DNA of 64,000 nt from Cryptomeria japonica (taxonomy: Eukaryota; Streptophyta; Pinopsida; Cupressales; Cupressaceae): positions 510,403,873-510,467,872 of the forward strand of contig NC_081415.1 in NCBI RefSeq assembly GCF_030272615.1, in the 5' to 3' direction. Made by a program: the position numbers and the translations under genes. The notes under the pieces were generated by a model, which saw only the letters and a list, made by a program, of their open reading frames with translations, ran no database searches and had not been told where the DNA came from. How positions within the stretch are numbered: position 1 is the first letter of the stretch; every line of letters starts with the position of its first letter. Below, piece after piece: positions 37,901 to 48,602 of the stretch.

Positions 37901-38807
37901 GAAGGTCAATAATTTCCTTGTTATCAATAATCGGCCTATCAATCTTTTCCTTGGACTGTTTATGCTTAAGTAGATTAAATAAGAATTTGGAGCCCTTCTC
38001 CCCATATTGTAGCCAGTGGGTGTGGGCCCTTACCATAGCCCCACAGATCTTGACTTGCTGGTGTTTCCTAAGAGCTTCCCTAGCATGCACAACATGAGCA
38101 ACCCTGTGAGTGCAACTAGGGTTGTTTTGGATGTCAAGTTCTAAGGAATGTAGCTGGTTGGTGAGAGATTTCTCAGCAAACCTGAAGTCTTTTGCATTTT
38201 TTTGTCCTATACTCTATAAGGTTTTTTGCTAGGAATTCACATTAAAGTTCCATCTATCAACATGAGAAGAGAGGAGCTTGTTCTGAAGGTTAAGAAATCT
38301 AATAAGATTCAAGGCGGTCAAGACATCCTGATCCTTGAGGAGGGAAGTATTAAGCAGAAAATTACTAGATTTGTTGACATGGGTATTCACAGCATTTCTA
38401 ATATTAAGAAGAGAAATAACAGGGTGGTGGTTGGACAGGGTTGTAGGCCAAACAGAAACAAACCTACCTCGGGCATCAAGGAGGAAGGAAAAACTTTCTT
38501 TATTAGCATAGGAGTGATCCAGTCTAGAGTAGATTCTATTCTCTCCCTTTTGATAGTTGCACTAGGTGTGCCAAAGGTCGAGGGGGGAATGTCCAAGATC
38601 CTCCATTGGATCAAATAGGGACTTGTGTAGTTTCAGCCTGTTCCAGTGCACTCTTTCAAAATTGTTCCATGCAAAAGGTAGGCCACTAGTTTTGTCAAAA
38701 TTATTTTCAACCATGTTGAAATCCCCTGCAATTATCTAGGGGATGTCAGGGAGAGATCTAAGCCAATCCCATAAAACAATCCTATCTCTATAATCATTAG
38801 CGGCATA
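34965..38807 (-). mobile_element. L1-type LINE, minus strand, 5'-truncated and decayed
   Basis: In minus-strand order there is the end of an apurinic endonuclease domain, a reverse transcriptase, and a zf-RVT zinc-binding region. The N-terminal half of the endonuclease and any ORF1 are absent, consistent with 5' truncation. No clear poly(A) tail or target duplication was found, so the 3' end is approximate. It sits in LTR 2, where about 0.6 kb of the host LTR is missing. Confidence 0.75.
35499..38807 (-). pseudogene. LINE ORF2 pseudogene (endonuclease-RT-zf-RVT)
   Basis: Reading downwards from 38807, GDFNMVE (about 38715-38735) marks the endonuclease core. A long frame at 37464-38090 has SDKAPGSNGLP and NWRPITLLNVSYKI, the early RT blocks. 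DFEKAYD follows near 37310 and RQGCPL near 37140 after frame breaks. The frame 36357-37004 starts at the catalytic block, where the usual (F/Y)ADD is FVND, and continues with AKSTLLGW and the thumb. The frames 35760-36014 and 35499-35696 carry WKISVPPKI and CSICRLLEINRHIFFDC, the zf-RVT region. Stops and several frameshifts make it non-functional. The plus-strand frames here are shadows. Confidence 0.8.
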
Positions 38808-39944
38808 ATAATGGTTTGTTACAAAACAATTATATCTTGCAAGTAATTCAAATCATTTTCATAAGTTATCTTTGAAAGTATCATGGTTTCCAAGCAATTA
38901 GTAATTTCATGTATTTAGGTCAAGTTTTCAAATTTTTTATTATTTTCATAATTTTCCTTCGGAGAAAATACTATTCCCAAGTAGTCGATTTGTTTATGTT
39001 CCCTTCATTTACGTGAAATTTATACTTTAGTTTTTAAATTCAAGCGATAATTCCTTGTATATAATAGTGTAAAGCGGAAAATCGCGGTCGAACCCTAGTT
39101 GGTCTCCCCTCTTCTAACTCCGAGGAGAGAGAAGGGAGGTTCGCTAGGATTCGATGGGTTTTCACTTAGGGGGAAGACTTTACATTCAAAAGAGGGGTTG
39201 AAACTCATAAGATTCAATCCCACACAATGTAAGATTGGATGCCAAATGAATTTCAAGGGTTTGGAAAGCAAAGCTACCCTCTTTTGTAAAGAATGTTGAT
39301 TAAGGAAATTAAGCTAAGGATGCATAGAAAGTCATAAAGATTCGCTTATAAACTGAGTTTAGGTTATAGGATGAAGCTGCGGACCTGGAATTAGCAGTAG
39401 AATGTCGATACGGCGCTGTCCTGCAAATTTGAGAAAAAGTTGTCGGGACGATGGCGCCCAGCGCCACGGTCCTCCGAAAAATCCGCGAAACAAAGGGGGA
39501 TCTGTTCGTCTCTGCACAAGGATTCCAAATCTTCAATCTCAGCCATGTACCTGCAACCTACACACAGAAAAGTGAAGACGATTGGGGGGTTAGGGATTAG
39601 GGGTTTGCCTTTAGGTCAAACCCCAGTTTTGGAATTAACCAAGAAATGAGCAAGTGCTGTAAATGTAAATGATTGTAATGTAAAACAAGTACTAATACCT
39701 TGTTCTAAGGATGTTTGTATCCTTATGTGCAAAGGTTTAGATGTTGTATGTTGTAGTATGTAGCATGTAATAAGTGATCTCCTCTTCAATGGTTGAATCC
39801 TTGACTTGAATGCAACACTTAGCCTTGAATGGAGACTTGGAATGATCAATTGCTTGAATGCTTGAATGCTTGAGTATAGTTTCCACGCTTTTTCCGTCAT
39901 GTATCTCTTCTATTCTCTTCTCCCAAATGAGAGAGAAAAATGTA

Positions 39945-39954
39945 GTTTATATAC
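39945..39954 (-). promoter_or_regulatory. TATA-like box of the solo LTR
   Basis: On the minus strand GTATATAAAC precedes a CT-rich region (TTTTTCTCTCTCATTTGGGA). The same order, TATA-like then a 'CTCTCTTTCCTCATTTG' block, is seen at 4093-4120 in the related LTR. Confidence 0.5.
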
Positions 39955-40077
39955 TTGACAATTAGGGCTGATAGACTGATTTTCCCGACCTTAGGCCGAC
40001 CAGGGAAAGTTAATTTCCAAATTGCAAACAAAAAGACCTGAGCCCCTTAGGAAACCGGGCCCAAAATAGGACCCAGG

Positions 40078-40168
40078 GACCAGGGCGCTGGGCGCCATGG
40101 TCCTGGAGGACCAGGGCGCTGGGCGCCATGGTCCTGGAGGACCAGGGCGCTGGGCGCTCTGGTCCCAC
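40078..40168. repeat. 31-bp GC-rich palindromic tandem repeat, three copies
   Basis: Units start at 40078, 40109 and 40140 with core GACCAGGGCGCTGGGCGCCA then TGGTCCTGGAG. The first two are identical and the third diverges at its end. Within each unit GGACCA and TGGTCC, and GGCGC and GCGCC-type words, can pair into a strong hairpin. Confidence 0.9.
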
Positions 40169-41648
40169 CTCCGGGACAGCGGGGTGCAAGGAGGTTCAGG
40201 CCAATGGTGCTTTGAAAAATGCATTTTTCAGTGTCATGAGAAAGTTTTGGGGTCTCCATTCAGGTTGCGTGTTGCGTCGCCATCGTGAAGACCGAAATGC
40301 AGTCGAAATTGCAAGTGTCGCAATTTTAGGACGCTACAAATAGTTTCTTTTTCATAATTGTACTGGTATATCATTTCATTTAAGATTCATGAATTCAAAG
40401 TTAAATCCCTAGTTAGATAACTAAACAAGAGGAGTTGAAACCAAAAATTAGCGGTGTACGGTATCTATGGTGCCTCTGGGTCACACTTATGGGTAATATC
40501 ATTGTGTTGAACTACAACACTTAATGCCTAATAAAGTTGCAACAATGGCGTTTGTGGCATCGTCCCTCTAAATCACCAAGGAGAAATAAGGGTCATTTGG
40601 AAGTTAAAATCCAAGGGCTGGGTAATCCCTCTTGGATCGATAATCTAAAAAGATAAAATTTTAAATGAATTTTGCATCCGCTCAATTAAACCTTAGAAAA
40701 CCCCATTAGGGTTTGGTTGTGTGTTATGATCTTGAAAATTTATTTGATCCTAATGATTTTAGGGGATGATAACGGATTCAGGGTGACGTATTTAATAGGA
40801 AATAAGACTTAGTTATCTTAGGCCACAAGCGGAAGGCCACCTTGAGCCTTTTTTCTATAGAGCTACCATCATGGGTAGCAACCGCAGAGAAACTATTTGG
40901 GACATTGACCCTAGAAAGGATTGCGTACCCACCAAACAGTTTACAATAAACCATAGTTAGAAACCAGAACTACATACTTTACGCCTCGCTCCCATGTCGA
41001 AATTGGTATTTAGGCAGTCTAGGGATGGAGTTGTCCCTTGTACTTAGGCGTTTGGGGATGGGGATTAGGATTTGATAAAGGATGAGTTGATCACTTTTTA
41101 TTGAAGTTCCTTGGTCTTTCAATCAAAGGGTATAGTAACACTAATTGGAAGATTATAAGTAATTCAATGCATACTCAGAAGGGATCCTGTATGGATTCGC
41201 TTCACTTCCCGAGGCTTTAGGCCAAATTCTGAGGGGGAACTCAAGCTTGTTTATTTTAATTTTTTTATATACTCCTAAAGACGGTGACCTCGGTGCATTC
41301 CTAGTAGGGCAGTGTAGTCTTTAGAGAGTGACTAAGGACCCCGAATGGTCCCGATGAGTCTAAAGTCTCTGGCTAGAGCATTACCTATTCTTTGAATAGA
41401 TGCCTAGTCCATTTGGGTAGATGCCTATATCGAATTGGATAGATGAAACTCCCTATCATGTATGGACAGATTCCTAACCCATATGGTTAGATGCCCATCC
41501 CAGTTGGATGGATGCATATCTCGTTTGGATAGATGCCCAGAGTATGCGATCGAATCAAACACAATTAAGAATAAGTGGAAATAAGTAATCATCAAAAAAA
41601 TAAAAAAATCAATTGAGTTTTTTGGATTAAGAGAAGTGGGTCATTACA

Positions 41649-43003
41649 TGTGGTATCAGAGCGAAGGTTCAAGTCTAGGCCTTGAGCTCACTTCAACTTA
41701 TGCAATCTTGAAGAGTATCTTAGAAGTAGTTGGAAGTAGTAGAGATAAATTGATTGAATAATACATTTGAATTTCAAGAAAAACCTAGATGGTAAGGAAA
41801 GTGGAAGAGGAAATCATACCACCACAAGGAGTCAAAAGAGAATTTAGTGATGATGGAAATCAACAAGAAAAAGTAGTGAATCAACAATGAGATTCAAAGC
41901 TATAATCAATATATTAACTGAGCAAAGGGATAAGATCAGGAATGACATTGAAAAAGAGAAGTGGGAATCAAAATGAGGATCTTTGCAGCGATCAAGAAAA
42001 TGAGATGAATAATAAGAGGGAAAATAATATGTTGGATCTATCTAAAGATTTGAATAAAATTAGATGGAAAAAAAATTAGTGAAGGAGCAGAAAATGTTTG
42101 AATGAAATGGAGAAATAATTTGATCTAAAGGACATTAGTGAAACAACTAAGGCATTATGGGGTCCCTATCAACTTATCAAGGGAGTAACTAATTGGTGGA
42201 TTAACACGAAGGAATAAAATGGGTATACCAAGGATATAACCACATGAGATCAATTTGTTCAACATTTCTTTTAAAGATGGCTATCATAACTATTCTTCGA
42301 TGAGAAGGCGACATAATTCCATAATCTTCAACAAGGGGCTTTTACAGTTCAACAATATTGAAATAAGTTTGTCAAATTGCTAAAATATGTACCTATGTAT
42401 CAAAAGATGAGGAGGGTCAAACCAAGAAGTTCATTTTTGGGATAATTACCAACATAAGGGTAGAAGTTGATGAAGGAAGTACATGAGAAATCTTTAAATC
42501 AAGAAAGGAAGATTCAAACCCTAGCAACAAGATAGAGTTTTAACAAGAATTGTTCTTTCAAAAGGAAGCATGAATTCAGGGGGAACTCAAACTTCAACAA
42601 GTATCAAGAGTTTAATAAATCTGAAAATAGGTCACCTCCTAATTAAATCAAAGGGATGGATACAATAATAATAGGGGCAATTGTAATGGAAATGATCAAC
42701 AAATAGGATAAATTATCTACCAAGGTTTGATGAAGCAAGAAATGATCCTCATATGAATCTGGGGGGATAACAATACGACCATTCAAAGTCTTGGAGAAGT
42801 GCCAATACCAATTGCACAACAATGAGATTGATTAATGCAGTTACAATGGAGTCAATATGATGAAACGAATGTCATATATGAAGACGCAAATGAGATGTGA
42901 TAGATGTTTTCACTTTTGATGTAGACCTATTACGAGCAATTAATTCTTTTAAGCTTTATTTAAATAAGTGCATCGGGACGATGCACAATTTAAGGGGGCA
43001 GGA
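41649..43003 (+). pseudogene. Internal domain 2, decayed gag, near-identical to domain 1
   Basis: Colinear with 30540-31895 across the whole 1.36 kb and sharing the same premature stops. The two domains therefore descend from one already truncated and decayed template, not from independent decay of functional elements. The Gag-like QQGAFTVQQY segment lies near 42330-42360. It ends in a purine tract (TAAGGGGGCAGGA) before LTR 3. Confidence 0.7.
41651..41662 (+). other. Primer binding site of concatemer internal domain 2
   Basis: TGGTATCAGAGC two bases after the end of LTR 2, matching initiator methionine tRNA. Confidence 0.9.
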
Positions 43004-43060
43004 TGTCATAACCCTCTTTTAAGACTTCGATAAAACTTGTTAATAATACTATTATTATCC

Positions 43061-43106
<46 letters not shown>

Positions 43107-46081
43107 TATTCTTAATATTACTTTTATGAGTTAGAAATGATAAATTAAATAAGGCCAAAATTTTAAATAAAAATGAGTAATAAGTGGTGACTCGCATGTG
43201 AGGTCATAATTTACTTGGAAATTATTTATTTTCTCAATATTCTAATTGAGCACATGGTGTAGGAGAATAAGAAGGTTCTAGAAAAAAAAATCAATTTCAA
43301 AATATTAAGGAATAAATATTATATTTAGCAAATATATGACATGGGAGTTACAAAATTATTCTATGACAAGAATAATTCTTTTTATGGCCTTTTTATGACA
43401 AAGGAGTTACGAAATTCATATTTCATAAAATGGAGGAAAATTCAAATTCAGATTTTTAATGCATGGTCAAATGTAACCGCCACTATGACAACAATCATTT
43501 TGCATGAAATTAATTTAAAAATTACTTATTTTCTCAGTATGTTATTTAGCGCATGTTGTAGGAGGAAATGAGAAGGTTCTAGAAGAGAATCTCAAATTCA
43601 AATTTTTACACGTAACCCCCACTATGACAATAGTCATTTTTGCATGGGATTATTTCAGGAAAAGAATCTCAAAACCAATTAATTTACATGGTAGTGGGAA
43701 AATGACTCTCTTTTCTATATATTGAACACTAGATTTTTGAAAAGGGAGAGTTCATTGTTTTCTTTGATAATTAGTTTTGAATTCTTGCAAATTATGTTAG
43801 TAGTAGGAGGATTTTGGTAGACATATTGTATTGTAGGAGATAGAATTTCCTAGGGGTTTTGGAGGAGATCTATACCAAGTTGCAGGACAAGGATCGAAGG
43901 GAGCAAGAGGAAAAGTCAAGAAGAAATCAAAGGGATTGAAGATCTTCAACAAAGGAGAGCATTATCAGATAAGTGAATTTTCCTCCAAACGATTAAGGAA
44001 GTTTGATCTATAAAATTTATTTAGTTGTATTTCAAAAAATATATGAAGTTTCTTTTATTTCTTTGTAATATCTTAGGAAATAAAATAAATAAAAAATTGT
44101 TTTTGTCTTTTAGAAAGGAAATAAATATAGTTTTTATTTATTATTAAGATTTTCTATTGGTTCCAAATAATATTTTAAATTTGTAGTTTTCAATCTTGTT
44201 TTATTTCAAAGAAAGCTAATGGTGTTTTAATTTATTCATAACATGAAACATAAAAGTTCGATTTTATTTCCAAAGTCTTGCTATTTAATCATTTAATTTT
44301 CTTTCAAGCAATTCGGTACCTTTCAAGTATTAGGATTCACATTTAACGTAGTGTTATCATTGTAGATGAAATTTAGGTTACTTCATATGGAAGAATTAGT
44401 TGGGCTTATTATTAAATACTTTTCACTTCAAACAAGTAGGTGTTAAAATTCATTTCCAAAGTCTTGCTATTCAATCATTTAATTTTATTTCAAGCAAATA
44501 AGTACTAGGATTCATACTTATTGTGTAATGGTTTGTTCCAAAACAATTATATCTTGCAAGTAATTCAAATCATTTTCATAAGTTACCTTTGAAAGTATCA
44601 TGGTTTCCAAGCAATTAGTAATTTCATGTATTTAGTTCAAGTTTTCAAAAAAATTATTATTTTCATAATTTTCCTTCGAAGAAAATACTATTCCCAAGTA
44701 GTCGATTTGTTTATGTTCCCTTCAATTACGTGAAATTTATACTTTATTTTTTAAATTCAAGCAATAATTCTTTGTATATAATAGTTTAGTTTTCATAATT
44801 GTATTGGTATATCGCTTCATTTAAGATTCATGAATTCAAATTTAAATCCCTAGTTAGATAACTAAACAAGAGGAGTTGAAACCAAAAATTAGTGGTGTTC
44901 GGTATCTATGGTGCTATGGGTCACACTTACGAGTAATGTCATCGTGTTGAACTACTACACTTAATGCCTAATAAATCTGCAACAACGACGTCTATGGCAT
45001 CGTCCCTCTAAATCACTGAGGATAAATAAGGGTCATTTAGAAGTTAAAATCCAAGGGGTGGGTAATCCCTCTTGGATCAATAATCTAAAAAGATAAAATA
45101 TTGAATGAATTTTGCATCCGCTCAGTTAAACCTTAGAAAACCCCATTAGGGTTTGGTTGTGTGTTATGATCTTGAAAATTTATTTTATCCTAATGATTTC
45201 AGGGGATGATAATGGATTAAGGGTGATGTATTTAATAGGAAATAAGACTTAGTTATCTTAGACCACAAGCGGAAGGCCACCTTGAGTCTTTTTGCTATAG
45301 AGCTACCATCGTGGGTAGCAACCGCAAAGAAATTGTCTGGGACATTGACCCTAGAAAGGGTTGCGTACCCACCAAACAGTTTACATTAAATCATAGTTAG
45401 AAACCAGAACTACATACTTTATGCCTTGATCCCATGCCGAAACGGGTATATAGGCAGTCTAGGGATGGATTTGTCCCTTGTACTCAGGCGTTCGGGGATG
45501 GGGATTAGGATTTGGTTAAGGATGAGTTGATCACTTTTTATTGAAGTTCCTTGGTCTTTCAATGAAAGGGTATAGTGACACTAATTGGAAGATTATAAGT
45601 AATTCAATGCATACTCAGAAGGGATCCCGTATGGATTCGCTTGACTTCCTGAGGCTTTAGGCCAAATTCCGAGGTGAAACTCAAGCTTGTTTATTTTAAA
45701 ATTTTTATATACTCCTAAAGACAGCGAACTTGGTGCATTCCTAGTAGGGGAGTGTAGTCTTTAGAGAGTGACTCGGGACCCAAATGGTCCTGATGAGTCT
45801 AAAGTCTCTGGCCAGAGCATTACCTATTCTTTGAATAGATGCCCACTCTGTTTGGGTAGATGCCTATCTTGAATTGGATAGATGAAACTCCCTGTCTTGT
45901 ATGGACAGATGCCTAACCCGTATGGTTAGATGCTCATCCCAGTTGGATGGATGCCTATCCCATTTGGATAGATGCCCAGAGTATGTGATTGAATCAAACA
46001 TAATTAAGAATAAGTGGGAATAAGTAATCATCAAAAAAAAAAATCATTTGTTTTTTGGATTAAAAGAAGTGGGTCATTACA
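43004..46081 (+). repeat. LTR 3 of the concatemer, internally deleted
   Basis: 3078 bp, starting TGTCATAACCC and ending GGGTCATTACA. Compared with LTR 1 it lacks about 1.25 kb: the sequence jumps from TAAAAGTTCGATT near 44263 to TTATTTCCAAAGTCTTGC. It has neither the LARD nor the solo-LTR insertion, so it gives the ancestral empty site for both. Small frames at 43006-43197 and 43341-43571 are not genes. Confidence 0.85.
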
Positions 46082-46160
46082 TATACATATACATATATGT
46101 ATATGTATATGTGTGTGTGTGTGTATGTGTATGTGTATATGTATGTGTATGTGTATGTGT
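46082..46160. repeat. TA/CA/TG microsatellite, right part
   Basis: TATACATATACATATATG and (TG)n words directly after LTR 3. It is the counterpart of the microsatellite ending at 14308 and shows that the concatemer sits inside one such tract. Confidence 0.9.
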
Positions 46161-46516
46161 GTACTCAATCCAATCCAAAATGCTCTAGAGCAAAAATAAA
46201 TAGCGAGACCAATGGCCGATACATGAAAAATCTTGTTGACGATGTAAAAAAAACATAAAATACTTCTGAAACATCACACAAACATTTTGCACACAACTTC
46301 CAGACTTATACCGCTACTTCACCCAAGATACTACATTTAGAAAACTTTCAAATTATGTACTACTTATGAAACAAAAGGGGTTGGCGTCAATGATAAGATA
46401 AAGACTTATGTGCAACAAATTTACAATGTCCAATTCTGCAAAATCTCATGTCATGGTTTTCCATGTGGCCTGGAAAGTTCAAAAAATAAACTTTTGATAG
46501 CTTGTGGTAGGTAATT
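46161..46516. other. Unassigned DNA between concatemer and solo LTR
   Basis: About 350 bp with no gene or recognised repeat. It ends TAATT next to the LTR start at 46517. Confidence 0.4.
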
Positions 46517-46841
46517 TGTAGTACCCTTCCTCGATCACCCTCTTTTTGTATGTTTTGATTGACTTCACTGACTGTTCAGTGGAACATTTTTGTATATTGA
46601 TTTGGATGTCATGTGATGTTATTTCATGTTTAATCTGGATTTATAGTGTATGTTTTTATGCAGTATCTCAATGCTTACGATTAATGTTATGTTATGGATC
46701 ATTATCATGGACTGACACTTTTCCCTTATATTGCGATGCGTTATTTATATGTTGTGTGTTGGCAAGTTTATTGGGATGCAAGGGGATGATTTTCCTTCAC
46801 TCACTCCGGTGAGACAGGGAACGTCATGATTCTCCTTCATT

Positions 46842-46961
<120 letters not shown>

Positions 46962-48289
46962 TGTGGTTCTTTGGTGCGGGATATTGCAGGTACTAGTACC
47001 GGGTAGGTACTGGGTATTGACTCCACTTGGTTTCACAGGTCTGAGCATGCCTTATAAATCTGATGGGAGTGGAGGAAATAGTTGTTGTACCCTAGCTTGA
47101 CTGCAGTTACATGCATATGAGTGTTGTCAGTCGGTTGTGTTTCCCCGTTTGGCTGTTATGCATGTCATGATGTCGTGGTTTGGTCATTTGAGAGTCGTCA
47201 TTTGATCGTTCTTGGTTTTACATGTTTCTGTTTATTTAAAGGTTATTTAATGTAAATGGATGATGCTATTTTATGTTGGCATAATTATTTAATTATTATG
47301 CTCTGTGATTATTGATTTGTTTAAATTAATGATTGCTAGATTAAATGGTAAATGGCTTAATTTATTGTGTTAAGTTGCATAATGTGTTTTGTGGGACAAA
47401 ATAAATAATTGCCTAGCCATTTAAATGAAAAATGCTTATGTTGGAAGAAAGTATTTTTTGGATATAGAAATTTGTAAAAGCTTTCCTTTTTGTTTTTCCA
47501 ATGGACTTTTATTTTTTCATTTTAATTGTTGGAAAAGAATTATTTTTGAAAAATGGGTAAATCTGATTGTTTTTACTTTTTAAATATTTAAATCTAATTG
47601 GTTGGAATAACTTTTTAACCTAGAAAGTTTAGGTTGAAAGGGAATTTTCATGCTATTCCTAAAATACATGGGAAGAAGGAAGAGGGGAATTTGGGAGAGA
47701 AATTCTGGAACTGGAAATTCGACCTGGTTTGCATGACTAGAAATTCTTCATCTCTTTGCTTGTTGTTGCTTCAAGGTTGGAGGTTCTCTTCTTGTTTTGA
47801 ATTTGTTATTTGAAATTTTTCAGTTTGTTTTCTGTGTGTGAAAATTTATGCAATCTTCTTGTAGATGTTTGTGGAATGATTTGAATGAAAGAAATAGTGT
47901 TTATTATTGTTGGTTTTGTGAAATCTATATCTCATGTTTGCTTTTGGGAAGGAAACAGTTCATTTCTCTTTCTGTTGTGTGTTTGATCTTGAAAATCAAT
48001 TTCTTGTTTACCTCTTCTATTTGGAAAGAGTGAACTAGATTTAGCTTGTTGTGTGCATTCTAGTTTCATGTTGCATAGATTTGGGGTTCTTGTGGGACTA
48101 AATTTCATCTTTTACCTTGTTGGTAAATATCCATTTAAGAAAATTGGATTTGGCATTTTGTATGTGTGTGTCGTGAAATGTTCTGAAAAACAATTGTTTT
48201 CATGCTTAAATGATTGGGTGATTGGGTTTTAATGCCTTGGGAAGCATGTATTTTATTGTCTTATCTCCTTGCCCATCCCTACCGCATGG

Positions 48290-48602
48290 CAGGCTAGTCC
48301 CACCATGCGGGACGGTAGTCTCTGCTGCCCGCACGGTAGCAGTACTACTAGTCGGTAGTACTGCTATGCGGTAGCAGTACTACCGATTGGTAGCTACTGC
48401 TATGCGGTAGCAGTACTACCGATTGGTAGCTACTGCTATCGACGGCAGTCACCGCTACCGGTTGGTAGCAGTGCTATCGAACGGTAGTGCCTGCTACTGG
48501 TCGGTAGCAGCACTACTAGTCGGTAGTGCATGCTACCAGTCGGCAGCAGTACTACCGGTAGGTAGTACCTGCGGCCCCCGACAGTGGCACTGCTGCGGGT
48601 TG
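48290..48602. repeat. GGTAGC/GCTACC-type hairpin array in the solo LTR
   Basis: About 310 bp made of alternating CGGTAGCAGTACTACCG-like palindromes with variants (GGTAGTACTGCTA, GGTAGCAGCACTACT). Period is irregular, about 16-38 bp. It is the enlarged counterpart of the shorter clusters at 19164-19272 and 26963-27067. Confidence 0.85.

Larger units (their letters stand above)
39068..40338 (-). mobile_element. Solo LTR of the Tat-type family (TSD AATAG)
   Basis: On the minus strand it starts TGTAGCGTCCTAAAATTGCG and ends CCGCTTTACA. It is flanked by AATAG at 39063-39067 and 40339-40343. LTR 1 (near 29208-29220) and LTR 3 (near 44778-44790) show the uninterrupted site ATAATAGTTT. Its start and internal landmarks match the LTR at 3575-5216. 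There is no internal domain, so intra-element recombination probably removed it. Many small open frames inside (39099-40343) are chance frames in GC-richer DNA. Confidence 0.85.
31896..41648 (+). repeat. LTR 2 of the concatemer, with nested insertions and a deletion
   Basis: Colinear with LTR 1 from 31896 to about 34125 and from about 38808 to 41648. Between these, a block with an L1-type LINE has replaced about 0.6 kb of LTR sequence. A second insertion, the solo LTR 39068-40338, is flanked by AATAG. The LTR ends GGGTCATTACA. Confidence 0.8.
14309..46081 (+). mobile_element. Three-LTR concatemer of a non-autonomous LTR retrotransposon family
   Basis: Three LTR copies begin TGTCATAACCC (14309, 31896, 43004) and end TTACA (30539, 41648, 46081). 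Two nearly identical internal domains of 1.36 kb separate them. Each has a tRNA-iMet primer site at its left and a purine tract at its right. The outer flanks are TATAT (14304-14308) and TATAC (46082-46086) in a split microsatellite, which fits one insertion event with a slightly altered duplication. An LTR-internal-LTR-internal-LTR arrangement usually comes from unequal recombination between element copies. The LTRs carry later insertions and deletions. Confidence 0.8.

Noticed and set aside
36681-38618. Plus-strand frames (36681-36974, 37336-37626, 38226-38618)
   Set aside because: Shadows of the minus-strand LINE ORF2, which has clear endonuclease, RT and zf-RVT motifs.
39991-40343. Pro/Gly/Trp-rich frames on both strands
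   Set aside because: Translations of the 31-bp GC-rich tandem repeat in the solo LTR.
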